A stretch of 64,000 bases of DNA from Emticicia oligotrophica DSM 17448 (GCF_000263195.1 NC_018748.1:4092001-4156000), one strand, 5' to 3'. Shown: positions 26,233 through 35,790, counted from the stretch's first letter. Numbers and translations are program-made. The notes: generated by a model not told the origin, from the sequence alone.

Positions 26233-28773
26233 ATGGAGCCAAAGTTTTCACAAAAAGTCAAAGAAATCATCACCTTAGCACGTGAAGAAGCTTTACGTCT
26301 AGGACATGATTATATCGGAACCGAACACTTGATTTTGGGGATGATTAGAGATGGTGAGGGGATTGCTCTAAATCTATTGAGAGATTCTGGCGTACAACTC
26401 GATGAGCTACGTACCACTATTGAGCAGGCTACGAAAGGAACTGCTACCAATAACATTAAAAACTTGGCGAATATTCCACTTACTCGTCAGTCTGAAAAAG
26501 TATTAAAAATTACGCATTTAGAAGCTAAAATCTTTAAATCGCAACTGATAGGTACAGAGCATTTGCTATTGGCAATTTTGCGTGATGGCGATAACCTCGG
26601 TGGCCAAATTTTACAGAAGTTCCACCTTAACTACGAACAAACAAAAGAAATGCTTGAGTATCAACTTACTGGTCAGAAGCCTGTGATGGAACGTCCGGAG
26701 ACTGATGATGATGACGAAAGAATTTTCGGTGGAGGCACTGGTGGGTACTCTCAGCAAAAAGGAGAACAAAAGAATCCTGAGAAATCAAAAACACCTGTTT
26801 TAGATAACTTCGGACGCGACCTAACCAAGTTTGCAGAAGCTGGAAAATTAGACCCGATTGTAGGACGTGAGCAAGAAATTGAGCGTGTAGCTCAGATTCT
26901 TTCAAGACGTAAGAAAAATAACCCAATTTTAATTGGTGAGCCTGGTGTTGGTAAAACCGCCATTGCAGAAGGTTTAGCACTTAGAATTGTGCAGAAGAAA
27001 GTTTCAAGAATTTTGTTCGGGAAACGTGTTGTTACGCTCGATTTAGCTTCTTTAGTGGCCGGTACTAAATACCGTGGACAATTTGAAGAAAGAATGAAAG
27101 CGGTAATGAATGAATTGGAGAAATCTCCAGATGTAATTCTTTTCATCGATGAGATTCATACCATTGTAGGTGCTGGAGGTGCAAGTGGCTCATTGGATGC
27201 TTCGAATATGTTTAAGCCAGCTTTAGCTCGTGGCGATATCCAATGTATCGGTGCAACAACCCTTGATGAGTACCGTCAATACATTGAAAAAGATGGGGCT
27301 TTAGCTCGTCGTTTCCAAATGGTAATGGTTGATGCAACATCAGTTGATGAAACCATCGAAATCTTAAATAACATTAAAGATAAGTACGAAGACCATCACC
27401 ATGTAAATTACACACCAGAAGCTCTAGAGGCAGCGGTAAAATTATCAGAGAGATACATTACTGACCGTTATTTACCAGATAAGGCGATTGATGTTTTGGA
27501 TGAAGTGGGTGCTCGTGTACACATCAATAATATTTCTGTTCCACAAGATATTTTATTCTTGGAAGAGCAAGTTGAATTAATCAAAAAAGAGAAAAATCAG
27601 GTTGTGAAGAGCCAACGCTATGAAGAAGCCGCTCAATTACGCGACCGTGAAAAGAAACTTTTAGAGCAACTCGACAAAGCCAAACAAGCTTGGGAAGAAG
27701 AAGCTAAAACTAAGCGTTATACCGTAAGCGAAGATAACGTTGCTGATGTTGTAGCAATGATGACAGGTATTCCTGTAACACGCGTGAACATGAACGAAGG
27801 TGAGAAAATCTTGAAAATGGGTGATGCACTTCGTGGAAGAATTGTTGGCCAAGATGCTGCAGTTGAAAAATTGGTTAAGTCGATTCAGCGAACAAGAGTT
27901 GGTTTGAAAGACCCTAAAAAACCAATTGGTTCATTTATTTTCTTAGGTCCAACCGGTGTTGGTAAAACGGAGCTTGCTAAAACACTCGCTACTTATCTTT
28001 TTGATAAAGAGGATGCACTCGTAAGAATAGATATGAGTGAATATATGGAGAAATTTAGTATTTCTCGATTAGTTGGAGCACCTCCAGGATACGTTGGTTA
28101 TGAAGAAGGTGGTCAATTGACTGAAAAAATTCGTAGAAAACCATATTCGGTAGTCTTGCTTGATGAGATTGAAAAAGCTCACCCTGATGTGTATAACATT
28201 CTCTTGCAAGTACTTGATGATGGTATTTTGACTGATAGTCTTGGTCGCAGAGTTGATTTCCGTAATACAATTATCATCATGACCTCAAATATTGGGGTAC
28301 GTGATTTGAAAGATTTTGGGACAGGAATTGGATTTGCAACAAAATCAAGAGTTGAGAGCCAAGATGATATGGTGAAAAGCACAATTCAAAATGCTTTGAA
28401 GAAAACTTTCTCACCAGAATTCTTGAACCGCTTAGACGACGTAATCGTGTTTAATTCTTTGAGTCGTGAAGACATTCACAAAATCATTGATATTGCTTTA
28501 GGAAAATTGGTTGCACGTATTACTAACATTGGTTATAATATCGAGCTTACTGAAAAAGCAAAAGATTTCTTAGCAGAAAAGGGTTACGACCAACAATACG
28601 GTGCAAGACCATTGAATCGAGCGATTCAAAAATATGTGGAAGACCCACTTGCTGAAGAAATCTTGAAAGGTGATGTGCAAGAAGGTGATACTATTTTAGT
28701 TGATTATAGTGGAGAAGGCGAAGCCCTTTCTTTTGGTAGAACTAAAAAAGAAGAATCTATTGAAAAGAATTAA
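26233..28773 (+). CDS. clpC: ATP-dependent Clp protease ATP-binding subunit ClpC
   Basis: 846 residues. Two Clp-N repeats span about 1-140 ([15 protein letters not shown], then [12 protein letters not shown]). The first AAA domain has Walker A GEPGVGKT at 235-242; a UVR-like middle segment ([15 protein letters not shown]) lies near 455; the second AAA domain has Walker A GPTGVGKT at 572-579 and sensor-2 [10 protein letters not shown] near the end. This is the ClpC layout, unfolding proteins for ClpP, which is not adjacent. It ends at a strong terminator. Confidence 0.96.
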   Translation: MEPKFSQKVKEIITLAREEALRLGHDYIGTEHLILGMIRDGEGIALNLLRDSGVQLDELRTTIEQATKGTATNNIKNLANIPLTRQSEKVLKITHLEAKIFKSQLIGTEHLLLAILRDGDNLGGQILQKFHLNYEQTKEMLEYQLTGQKPVMERPETDDDDERIFGGGTGGYSQQKGEQKNPEKSKTPVLDNFGRDLTKFAEAGKLDPIVGREQEIERVAQILSRRKKNNPILIGEPGVGKTAIAEGLALRIVQKKVSRILFGKRVVTLDLASLVAGTKYRGQFEERMKAVMNELEKSPDVILFIDEIHTIVGAGGASGSLDASNMFKPALARGDIQCIGATTLDEYRQYIEKDGALARRFQMVMVDATSVDETIEILNNIKDKYEDHHHVNYTPEALEAAVKLSERYITDRYLPDKAIDVLDEVGARVHINNISVPQDILFLEEQVELIKKEKNQVVKSQRYEEAAQLRDREKKLLEQLDKAKQAWEEEAKTKRYTVSEDNVADVVAMMTGIPVTRVNMNEGEKILKMGDALRGRIVGQDAAVEKLVKSIQRTRVGLKDPKKPIGSFIFLGPTGVGKTELAKTLATYLFDKEDALVRIDMSEYMEKFSISRLVGAPPGYVGYEEGGQLTEKIRRKPYSVVLLDEIEKAHPDVYNILLQVLDDGILTDSLGRRVDFRNTIIIMTSNIGVRDLKDFGTGIGFATKSRVESQDDMVKSTIQNALKKTFSPEFLNRLDDVIVFNSLSREDIHKIIDIALGKLVARITNIGYNIELTEKAKDFLAEKGYDQQYGARPLNRAIQKYVEDPLAEEILKGDVQEGDTILVDYSGEGEALSFGRTKKEESIEKN

Positions 28774-28792
28774 TTCTTAGAATCTAATAATG

Positions 28793-28821
28793 AAAAAGCA
28801 CGGCAAACTGTCGTGCTTTTT
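28793..28821 (+). terminator. Intrinsic terminator of clpC, abutting the next promoter
   Basis: Stem AAAAAGCACG (28793-28802) / CGTGCTTTTT (28812-28821) with a 9-nt loop. Its T-run ends 2 bp before the -7 element of the following gene. Confidence 0.88.
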
Positions 28822-28823
28822 GT

Positions 28824-28831
28824 TATTTTTG
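28824..28831 (+). promoter_or_regulatory. -7 promoter element of the methyltransferase gene
   Basis: TATTTTTG, an exact TAnnTTTG match, ends 4 bp before the ATG at 28836. Like truA, this predicts a leaderless or almost leaderless message. Confidence 0.5.
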
Positions 28832-28835
28832 TGCC

Positions 28836-29606
28836 ATGATTTTTGATTACATTAAATATCTCTTCAAAGCAAAAGACGAGCATTCGCTACATTCCCCCTT
28901 TCTTTTTGATTTCTACACTAGAATTGTAAAAGATAAAACAAATTATGGAGTTTATAGTGAAATTGAAAATTTACGTAAACAAGCTCTGAAAGATAAAAGA
29001 CTAATTAATATTACCGATTTTGGAGCTGGAGCAAAGTTAAATAGCAATAAACAAAGAATGGTAAAAAATATTGCTAAGCATTCTCTTAAAAGACCTCAAT
29101 TAGCCAAATTCTTACACCGTATCATTAGCTATTATAATTATAAAAATATCCTTGATTTAGGAACTTCTCTGGGTATTACCACGGCTTATTTGGCCAAAGC
29201 AAATCAAGATTCTCAAGTAAATACATTTGAAGGATGTGCTGAAACCGCTAATGTTGCACAAGAAAACTTCGATGCTCTTTCAATCAATAATATTTCATTG
29301 AATGTTGGGAATATAGATACCCTTTTACCCGAAGTTCTACAAAAAATTGAGAAAATAGATTTTGCATTTTTTGATGCCAACCATCGATTTGAACCAACAA
29401 TAAGTTATTTTGAACATTGTGTAGGCAAAATTCATGAGGATTCCTGCTTTGTTTTTGATGACATTTATTGGTCTAATGAAATGAAAATGGCTTGGGATAC
29501 TATAAAAAAGCATCCCGAAGTAAGCATTAGTATAGATTTCTTTTGGATTGGTATTGTATTTTTCCGAAAAAAGCAGCCTAAACAGCATTTCATTTTAAAA
29601 TTTTAA
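28836..29606 (+). CDS. Class I SAM-dependent methyltransferase (O-methyltransferase-like)
   Basis: 256 residues. The SAM-binding motif I is ILDLGTSLGITTAYLA starting at residue 105; an acidic end of strand 2 reads VNTFEGC, motif III DFAFFDANH contains Asp and His as in metal-dependent O-methyltransferases, and FVFDDIYWS follows. The first 90 residues form a helical cap (KDEHSLHSPFLFDFY). The substrate is unknown. It is cytoplasmic, with no signal sequence. It stands alone between clpC and the suf genes. Confidence 0.85.
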   Translation: MIFDYIKYLFKAKDEHSLHSPFLFDFYTRIVKDKTNYGVYSEIENLRKQALKDKRLINITDFGAGAKLNSNKQRMVKNIAKHSLKRPQLAKFLHRIISYYNYKNILDLGTSLGITTAYLAKANQDSQVNTFEGCAETANVAQENFDALSINNISLNVGNIDTLLPEVLQKIEKIDFAFFDANHRFEPTISYFEHCVGKIHEDSCFVFDDIYWSNEMKMAWDTIKKHPEVSISIDFFWIGIVFFRKKQPKQHFILKF

Positions 29607-29624
29607 ACTAATTTAGAATTATTC

Positions 29625-29700
29625 CAAACTAAATGTTTTACTTGATTGTTGTTTTAAAAGATAGCAGATTTTAAGGTCAGTTTGATAAAACATTAGTTTG
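29625..29700. promoter_or_regulatory. Long inverted repeat upstream of sufS
   Basis: CAAACTAAATGTTTTA (29625-29640) pairs with TAAAACATTAGTTTG (29686-29700) over 15 bp with one bulged A and a 45-nt interior. The right arm ends 14 bp before the sufS ATG. It may be a 5'-UTR structure, a transcription terminator of the upstream gene, or the ends of a small inserted repeat. Confidence 0.5.
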
Positions 29701-29714
29701 ACTAACAAAACAAT

Positions 29715-30938
29715 ATGTCAGTTTTAGATATAAATAAAATTCGTAGAGATTTTCCGATATTAGATGAGAAAGTAAACGGTAGAGATTTGGTATATTTCGA
29801 TAATGCTGCTACAACACAAAAACCTGTAAAAGTATTAGAGGCCTTATCAAATTATTACGGTCATTACAATGCTAATATCCACCGTGGGATTCATTATTTA
29901 GCTGAAAAAGCTACCACCGCTTTTGAGGATTCTCGTACTACTATTCAAAAATTCATGAATGCGGCCCATAAAGAAGAGATTATCTTTACTTATGGAACTA
30001 CTGATGGAATTAATTTGGTAGCACAAACTTATGGACGAAAGTTCTTAAAAGAAGGAGATGAGATTATCATTAGTACCCTAGAACACCATTCTAATATTGT
30101 TCCTTGGCAAATGCTTTGTGAAGAAAAAGGATGTATTTTGAAAGTGATTCCTATTGATGATAATGGTGATTTGATTTTAGAAGAATTTGATAATTTACTT
30201 ACTGAAAAAACAAAATTTGTTTCTGTAGTGCATGTATCAAATGCTTTAGGTACTATCAATCCTATAAAATATATCATTGATAAGGCACATGCAATTGGTG
30301 CAAAAGTATTAATTGATGGTGCTCAGGCTTCTTCACATATAACTATTGATGTGCAAGAACTTGATACCGATTTTTATGTTTTTTCAGCACACAAATTATT
30401 TGGTCCAACTGGAATGGGTGTATTATATGGTAAATCAGATATTCTAAATGCCATGCCACCGTACAGAGGAGGAGGGGAAATGATTAAAGAAGTTTCTTTC
30501 GAAAAAACAACTTATAATGAATTACCCTATAAATTTGAAGCGGGTACACCAAATATTGCCGATGTGGTTGCAGTTAAATATGCCATTGATTATATTAATG
30601 AATTAGGAAAGGAAAACATTGCGGCTTATGAAGATGTATTGTTGAAATATGCAACTGAAAAGTTAACTGAAATTGAAGGTTTAAGAATTGTTGGACAAGC
30701 CAAGCAAAAGGTTTCAGTAGTTTCGTTTGTAATTGATAGCGTTCATCCACAAGATATTGGTGTGATTCTCGACCAACAAGGAATTGCTGTTCGAACAGGA
30801 CATCATTGTACACAACCATTGATGAAACGCTTAGGTATTCCCGGAACTTCAAGAGCTTCATTTGCTGTTTATAACACAACCGAAGAAATAGATAAGTTGA
30901 TTATGGGTATCCATAAAGTAAAAAAGATGGTTCTTTAA
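29715..30938 (+). CDS. sufS: Cysteine desulfurase SufS
   Basis: 407 residues, group II desulfurase. The PLP lysine is in SAHKLFGPTGMGVLYG (about residue 227), EHHSNIVPW lies near 120, and the active Cys is C365 in RTGHHCTQPLM, within the short loop of SufS enzymes that need SufE. It mobilises sulfur from cysteine for Fe-S cluster assembly by the SUF system. sufE and a sufT-type gene follow on the same strand; sufBCD are not in the window. Confidence 0.96.
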   Translation: MSVLDINKIRRDFPILDEKVNGRDLVYFDNAATTQKPVKVLEALSNYYGHYNANIHRGIHYLAEKATTAFEDSRTTIQKFMNAAHKEEIIFTYGTTDGINLVAQTYGRKFLKEGDEIIISTLEHHSNIVPWQMLCEEKGCILKVIPIDDNGDLILEEFDNLLTEKTKFVSVVHVSNALGTINPIKYIIDKAHAIGAKVLIDGAQASSHITIDVQELDTDFYVFSAHKLFGPTGMGVLYGKSDILNAMPPYRGGGEMIKEVSFEKTTYNELPYKFEAGTPNIADVVAVKYAIDYINELGKENIAAYEDVLLKYATEKLTEIEGLRIVGQAKQKVSVVSFVIDSVHPQDIGVILDQQGIAVRTGHHCTQPLMKRLGIPGTSRASFAVYNTTEEIDKLIMGIHKVKKMVL

Positions 30939-31002
30939 AATTAAAGTTTAGATGATAAACTTTGCAGTTTAATTAATTGAAAAGTTTCAGCATTGGGTAA
31001 AT

Positions 31003-31422
31003 ATGACCATTAACGAAATACAAGATGAAATCATTGAAGAGTTTGAGCTTTTCGATGATTGGGAAGGAAAGTACGAATATATTATTGATTTAGGGAAAAA
31101 GTTGCCGAAGTTGGCAGACGAATACAAAACTGAAGATAATATTATTAAGGGTTGTCAATCTGTTGTTTGGCTTCATGCTTACAAGAAAGATGATAATCTT
31201 TTTTTCGAGGCTGATAGTGAGGCTATTATCGTGAAAGGCTTGGTGAGCATGTTAGTAAAAGTAATGACTAATCATACGCCAGAAGAAATAGCGAATGCAG
31301 ATTTATATTTTATTGATAAAGTAGGTCTTTCGAGTCATTTGGCACAAACTCGTTCGAATGGTTTGGCGTCAATGGTAAAACAAATGAAGGCTTATGCAAT
31401 TGCCTATCAAGCAAGAAATTAA
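31003..31422 (+). CDS. sufE: Sulfur acceptor protein SufE
   Basis: 139 residues, the typical size. The sulfur-accepting Cys is C51 in IIKGCQSVVWL; FEADSEAIIVKGL and the C-terminal GLSSHLAQTRSNGLASM are family signatures. It takes persulfide from SufS and passes it to SufB. It lies 64 bp after sufS and 25 bp before the next gene, an operon arrangement. Confidence 0.95.
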   Translation: MTINEIQDEIIEEFELFDDWEGKYEYIIDLGKKLPKLADEYKTEDNIIKGCQSVVWLHAYKKDDNLFFEADSEAIIVKGLVSMLVKVMTNHTPEEIANADLYFIDKVGLSSHLAQTRSNGLASMVKQMKAYAIAYQARN

Positions 31423-31447
31423 GGATTGGTTCTAATTAAAAATAAAA

Positions 31448-31759
31448 ATGAACGAGCAAGAATTAAAAGAAAAAGTAATTGAAGCAATTAAGCAGGTTTA
31501 TGACCCTGAGATTCCAGTGGATGTTTATGAGCTAGGTTTGATTTATGATATAAAAATTTTTCCTGTAAATAATGTTTATATCTTAATGACCCTTACCTCA
31601 CCTTCATGCCCTTCAGCCGAGTCAATTCCTGTAGAAATTGAACAAAAAATTCGAGAAATTGAAACGGTGAGCGATGTAAGTGTCGAACTTACTTTTGACC
31701 CGCCTTACTCGACAGAGATGATGTCGGAAGTGGCAAAGCTTGAACTTGGATTTATGTAA
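31448..31759 (+). CDS. SufT-like MIP18 family (DUF59) Fe-S assembly protein
   Basis: 103 residues, one MIP18/DUF59 domain: YDPEIPVDVYELGLIYD at 18-34, LTLTSPSCPSAESIPVEI with the conserved Cys near residue 56, and VELTFDPPYSTEMMS near the C-terminus. The SufT group helps cluster assembly or maturation of Fe-S proteins. Its place 25 bp after sufE supports that role. Confidence 0.92.
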   Translation: MNEQELKEKVIEAIKQVYDPEIPVDVYELGLIYDIKIFPVNNVYILMTLTSPSCPSAESIPVEIEQKIREIETVSDVSVELTFDPPYSTEMMSEVAKLELGFM

Positions 31760-31786
31760 TTTCGAAAACCTGTAGGTTATCATATA

Positions 31787-31816
31787 AAAGTGTTGATTTT
31801 TCCCCTACAACACTTT
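31787..31816 (+). terminator. Possible terminator of the sufS-sufE-sufT unit
   Basis: 9-bp stem AAAGTGTTG (31787-31795) / CAACACTTT (31808-31816) with a 12-nt loop. A T-run after the stem is poor, so the call is tentative. Confidence 0.45.
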
Positions 31817-31830
31817 AAACCAAATAAAAA

Positions 31831-31856
31831 AGCTCCCCTTTAGGGGCAGGGGGCAC
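31831..31856. repeat. GC-rich intergenic repeat-like element
   Basis: AGCTCCCCTTTAGGGGCAGG followed by GGGC is a sharply GC-rich patch in an AT-rich gap, with CCCCT and AGGGG forming a small stem. From memory, similar CCCCTTTAGGGG elements recur between genes in many Bacteroidota genomes; only one copy is seen here. Confidence 0.4.
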
Positions 31857-31864
31857 TTAATACT

Positions 31865-32290
31865 ATGTATCCTCCTCATTTAGTAGCACCTATGAAAGCA
31901 GATTTAGTAAATGCTGGCTTTCAAGAATTACTTTCTTCGTCTGATGTAGATAATTTCATGGCCAATCAAAAAGGTACTTCTTTGGTTGTCATTAACTCGG
32001 TTTGTGGCTGTGCTGCCGGTACTTGTCGCCCAGGTGTGAAATTAGCTTTACAAAGAACAGAAGCTAAACCAGATTCATTGGTTACTGTATTTGCTGGTGT
32101 TGATACCGATGCAACTCAACAAATGCGTTCATACATTCCGTTTCCTCCATCATCACCTGCAATTGCCATTTTTAAAGATGGAGAAATTGCACATTTTATC
32201 GAAAGACACCACATTGAAGGTCGTTCGGCTGAGATGATTGCAATGCACCTTTCGGCAGCTCTTGAAGAAATTGTTGGAGAGGAAGCTTAA
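31865..32290 (+). CDS. BrxA/BrxB family bacilliredoxin (YphP-type)
   Basis: 141 residues. The CGC motif is at C47-G-C49 in NSVCGCAAGTCRPG, with a further Cys at 54; the N-terminus (YPPHLVAPMKADL) and SSPAIAIFKDGEIAHFIERH are family hallmarks. Bacilliredoxins remove bacillithiol from proteins. Many Bacteroidota make bacillithiol, so this role is plausible, but no bsh gene is in the window. It follows the Fe-S genes after a 105-bp gap containing a hairpin, so cotranscription is uncertain. Confidence 0.92.
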   Translation: MYPPHLVAPMKADLVNAGFQELLSSSDVDNFMANQKGTSLVVINSVCGCAAGTCRPGVKLALQRTEAKPDSLVTVFAGVDTDATQQMRSYIPFPPSSPAIAIFKDGEIAHFIERHHIEGRSAEMIAMHLSAALEEIVGEEA

Positions 32291-32297
32291 AAAAGTT

Positions 32298-32349
32298 ATG
32301 AGTTCTGAGTATTACACCGATATGCTATGGTGAACCACTCAGAACTCAT
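32298..32349. terminator. Long hairpin between convergent genes
   Basis: Perfect 13-bp stem ATGAGTTCTGAGT (32298-32310) / ACTCAGAACTCAT (32337-32349), with CACC and GGTG pairing inside the loop. It probably serves both convergent genes, though T-runs are short. Confidence 0.6.
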
Positions 32350-32362
32350 TATTCAATACAAA

Positions 32363-33091
32363 TTAGAAGTTTGGTTTCAATAAATATTTGCCGTAGAATT
32401 CGTCAATTACTTTCACTGCGTCTTCAGCAGTATCTACCAATTTAATTAGTTTTAAATCTTCTGGATTTATATTTTTTTCTTGCTCACACATAGTTTGTGT
32501 CAACCAATCTAGTAAGCCTTTCCAGTATTCACTCCCAACCATTACAATAGGGAAACGGGCAATTTTCTTAGTCTGAATTAATGTTAAGGCCTCAAAAAGT
32601 TCGTCGAGTGTGCCAAAACCACCGGGCATTACTATAAAACCTTGAGAGTATTTCATGAAACAAACTTTTCTTGCAAAGAAATAATCAAAGTTGATGCTTT
32701 TATCTTGGTCAACGTAGCGATTAGGCACTTGCTCGAATGGTAATTTGATGTTTAATCCAACCGATTTTCCTCCATTTTCAGCGGCACCTTTATTTCCTGC
32801 TTCCATAACCCCAGGGCCTCCACCAGTAATCACACCATAACCTCTAGATACTAATTTAGCTGCAATTTCTTCTGAAAGCTTATAATATTTGTGGTCGGGT
32901 TTTGTTCTAGCCGAACCGTAAATAGTTACACAAGGACCAATTTTTGCTAATCGGTCGAAACCATCAACAAATTCTGCTACTGTTTTTAATATTTGCCATG
33001 AATCTTGACTCTGAATTTCATTCCAGCCTTTTTCTACAAATGCCTCACGAATCAATTCTTCTTCATTTAAAATAATTTCTTTTTCTGCCAT
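32363..33091 (-). CDS. LOG family protein (possible cytokinin riboside phosphoribohydrolase)
   Basis: 242 residues from the ATG at 33091 (MAEKEIILNEEEL); a TTG eight codons upstream is less likely. The Rossmann-like LOG signature is present in both halves: GGGPGVMEAGNKGA near 103-116 and PGGFGTLDELFEALTLIQT near 165-183. LOG proteins release bases from nucleoside monophosphates; in bacteria the physiological role is often unclear and some were misnamed lysine decarboxylases. It is a single minus-strand gene among plus-strand ones. Confidence 0.9.
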   Translation of the reverse strand: MAEKEIILNEEELIREAFVEKGWNEIQSQDSWQILKTVAEFVDGFDRLAKIGPCVTIYGSARTKPDHKYYKLSEEIAAKLVSRGYGVITGGGPGVMEAGNKGAAENGGKSVGLNIKLPFEQVPNRYVDQDKSINFDYFFARKVCFMKYSQGFIVMPGGFGTLDELFEALTLIQTKKIARFPIVMVGSEYWKGLLDWLTQTMCEQEKNINPEDLKLIKLVDTAEDAVKVIDEFYGKYLLKPNF

Positions 33092-33198
33092 AATTTTATT
33101 TTTTATTATAGACAATCTTTTGTCTGTCGATAAACTTTTATTTGGTTGAATTAGTACAATTCTTCTGTTAAGTTCAAGAGAATTGGATAATGAAAACG

Positions 33199-33206
33199 TA
33201 TATTTG
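33199..33206 (+). promoter_or_regulatory. -7 promoter element upstream of rpiB
   Basis: TATATTTG, an exact TAnnTTTG match, 76 bp before the rpiB ATG. Confidence 0.4.
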
Positions 33207-33282
33207 CAAAAAAAAGTTTATAATACCTAAAAAATGAATTTTCTTGCTTAAAGAAGATTCAGATTTCCAAAATAATAATACT

Positions 33283-33711
33283 ATGAAAGTAGCAATTGCA
33301 GGCGACCACGCAGGATTTGAATACAAGAAAATTATTCTTCGTTATCTTCAAGAACAAAACTATCAAACTGCAGATTTCGGGCCTTACACTGATGAATCAA
33401 TGGATTATCCTGATACTGCACATCAATTATCAAGTGCGGTAGAAAGTGGTGAGTATGAATTTGGGATTTTGATTTGTGGTAGTGGCAATGGTGTTTGCAT
33501 GACCGCTAACCATCATAAAGGTATTAGAGCAGGCTTGGCATGGAATGTTGAAGTAGCAGCATTAATCAGACAACATAATAACGCAAATGTAATCTGTTTG
33601 CCAGCTCGTTTTATTGATGAAAATTTGGCATTAGATTGTGTAAAAACCTTCTTGAGTACTGAATTTGAAGGTGGGCGTCATGCCAGAAGAGCCGATAAAA
33701 TATCTTGCTAA
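33283..33711 (+). CDS. rpiB: Ribose-5-phosphate isomerase B
   Basis: 142 residues from the ATG at 33283 (MKVAIAGDHAGFEYKK); the frame is open further upstream but without conservation. Signatures of RpiB/LacAB are GDHAGFEYK at 7-15, the active Cys and loop in CGSGNGVCMTANHH, and RHARRADKI at the C-terminus. It interconverts ribose-5-P and ribulose-5-P in the pentose-phosphate pathway. It ends at a terminator. Confidence 0.95.
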   Translation: MKVAIAGDHAGFEYKKIILRYLQEQNYQTADFGPYTDESMDYPDTAHQLSSAVESGEYEFGILICGSGNGVCMTANHHKGIRAGLAWNVEVAALIRQHNNANVICLPARFIDENLALDCVKTFLSTEFEGGRHARRADKISC

Positions 33712-33721
33712 GTGATAATGA

Positions 33722-33753
33722 AAGAGGCATGAATAATCTTTTTCATGCCTCTT
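33722..33753. terminator. Bidirectional intrinsic terminator after rpiB
   Basis: Perfect 12-bp stem AAGAGGCATGAA (33722-33733) / TTCATGCCTCTT (33742-33753), 8-nt loop, between the convergent rpiB and the membrane-protein gene. Confidence 0.85.
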
Positions 33754-33758
33754 GATGT

Positions 33759-35168
33759 TTAATATTTCCTCTGATAAATACCCTTTATTTTTGTTCCTTG
33801 ATAATCATCTGCCAATGCAGGAATTCTCTTGAATATTTTGGGAATGACATTCTCTTTATCAATAATTATGGTTGGAGGGTCTTTCTTGAAATTATCAAAG
33901 ATATTAATGATACTCTCATAATTATCTGGATTTTCTAAATCAATTTTCGATAACTCCCAGTTTAGGTAGCATGTTGCTGCTTTACCGTAGGTATATTCAT
34001 CAATACGTTCGCCGATTACCAACATTTTTTGTCCTTGCATAAGCTGTGGTAGTTCTTTGGGTTTAACACGCATGTCGGTTAGCTGTTCAAAACCTTTCCC
34101 GATAATCGGTGTTACGCCTTGATATTGAATCATTAAGGTAACTATTAGAAATACAGTAAAAAGTAATTCTGGAAGAAATGCTCCTCGGAGGTGAAAAAAC
34201 CAACCCGTGATGAAATATGCAAAAAAAGGAACAAAGATAATAAACTGCATCGGAGCAACACTTGGCGAGAGAAACAAAGCAATTAGAGAAGCAATGCCCC
34301 ATATCAACATGATTTGTTGGGTACGTTGCTGATAACTGTTATATCTACTTACTTGAGTTTGACGCAAGAAACCCAGAACTGCTAGTACAGAAGGAATAGA
34401 AATAGCTATAAAGGCACTTTTGAAATCTTCTAAACTATATTGTTTGATTTTGAAGATTCCATTGAACCAATTATACTTAAATTCATCAAGGCTATCGTAA
34501 AAATAGAAATAGAGTGCCGATAAAAATATGGGGAAGACGAATCCAAGAATGGCAAGGAAATGTTGGCGTAAATTGGCATTGGTAAAAAATACCAAGCTAG
34601 AAATACTCCAAAATATAAATACCATTGTTGGTTGGTGAAATAGAGAAGCAATGCCAATGTAAAGACCAACTTCAAACACTTCGTCAGATACACCCTCACG
34701 GCGTTCCATCTGTTTAACCAATTTATTGAATGCAAAAAGTAAAAAAGTTGTTGATAATAATACAGGTGAAAGTTTACTAATATCAAACGAGATATTCATC
34801 AACAAAACATAGATTAACCCTGGTGCATAATTCTTTTCAAGATACGTTTGTCGAGTATTACAAACAAAAGTAAAATAGATGGCTTGAAAATAGGTGATAA
34901 GTAATGCAATGAATTCATAGACAAATTGAGACCTTCCAAATGAAACATCAATAGTCCAATATATGAATGATGCGAGTGGGCCAATGTTGGTCCATACTTC
35001 ACGATATAGAAAACGTCCATCATGGATTTTTTCACCGACCAACATCCATTCTAATTCAGGTAAAAGTAAAGGTAGTTTTTGCCCAAGAAATGGAAGTTTG
35101 ATTATCACAACTAGAATTAGAAGTGAAAAAATGTGAAACAGAGAATTTAACCTAAAAAATGTTAGCAA
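33759..35168 (-). CDS. Polytopic membrane protein of unknown function (GT-C-like layout)
   Basis: 469 residues with roughly ten membrane segments from residue 10 to about 375, then a soluble tail of about 95 residues (starting near KPKELPQLMQGQKMLVIGE). An acidic, aromatic loop after the first helix (PELEWMLVGEKIHDGRF) recalls the first periplasmic loop of GT-C glycosyltransferases, where acidic residues are catalytic, but I do not recognise a named family with confidence. It is a single minus-strand gene between rpiB and rbfA. Confidence 0.6.
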   Translation of the reverse strand: MLTFFRLNSLFHIFSLLILVVIIKLPFLGQKLPLLLPELEWMLVGEKIHDGRFLYREVWTNIGPLASFIYWTIDVSFGRSQFVYEFIALLITYFQAIYFTFVCNTRQTYLEKNYAPGLIYVLLMNISFDISKLSPVLLSTTFLLFAFNKLVKQMERREGVSDEVFEVGLYIGIASLFHQPTMVFIFWSISSLVFFTNANLRQHFLAILGFVFPIFLSALYFYFYDSLDEFKYNWFNGIFKIKQYSLEDFKSAFIAISIPSVLAVLGFLRQTQVSRYNSYQQRTQQIMLIWGIASLIALFLSPSVAPMQFIIFVPFFAYFITGWFFHLRGAFLPELLFTVFLIVTLMIQYQGVTPIIGKGFEQLTDMRVKPKELPQLMQGQKMLVIGERIDEYTYGKAATCYLNWELSKIDLENPDNYESIINIFDNFKKDPPTIIIDKENVIPKIFKRIPALADDYQGTKIKGIYQRKY

Positions 35169-35362
35169 GGCTTTAAGGATATTAGTTATACTGCAAAGTT
35201 ATGAAAAAAGAAGTTGATGTATAAAACTTTACTTTATTTAACCCCAAAAAATGCGGATATTTGCATAAAATTGATTGTTGAAGGTATTTAAGAACGTAAT
35301 TAAAGTAAATGGTTTTATATATTCGTTCAAATATTCTGAATTCAATCATTTAAAATAAAAAA

Positions 35363-35740
35363 ATGATGGAATCAAAAAGACAAAAACAAGTAGCAAAACA
35401 GATACAGAAGGATTTAGGTGAAATTTTTCAGCGTGAAATGAAAAGCCAATTAGAAGGTGCTTTCGTAACAATTACAGATGTAAAAGTTACGCCTGATTTG
35501 GCGATTGCAAGAGTTTATTTAAGTTTTTTATTGACAAAAGACAAAGAAGGTATTCTACAAATAATCAGAGAAAATACAAAGTCAATTCGCACGCAACTAG
35601 GAGAAAGAGTGCGTCATCAATTAAGAATTGTGCCAAATCTTCAGTTTTTTATTGATGATACCGCCGAATATGCTCAAAAAATTGATGCACTTTTTGCAAC
35701 TATTGTCATTCCTCCAGCTGAAGAGGAAACCGAGTCTTAA
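35363..35740 (+). CDS. rbfA: 30S ribosome-binding factor
   Basis: 125 residues, a single KH-type RbfA domain. It opens with SKRQKQVAKQIQKDLGEIFQRE, continues with GAFVTITDVKVTPDLAIARVYLSFL and RHQLRIVPNLQFFIDDTAEYAQKID, all typical. It helps mature the 5' end of 16S rRNA and is needed in the cold. Two ATGs in tandem (35363 and 35366) could each start it. The FtsX-type permease gene follows after 50 bp. Confidence 0.93.
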   Translation: MMESKRQKQVAKQIQKDLGEIFQREMKSQLEGAFVTITDVKVTPDLAIARVYLSFLLTKDKEGILQIIRENTKSIRTQLGERVRHQLRIVPNLQFFIDDTAEYAQKIDALFATIVIPPAEEETES

Positions 35741-35790
35741 TTAATTCATTAAAAATTAATGTTTGAATACTTTAATTTTAAAAGCAAGCT

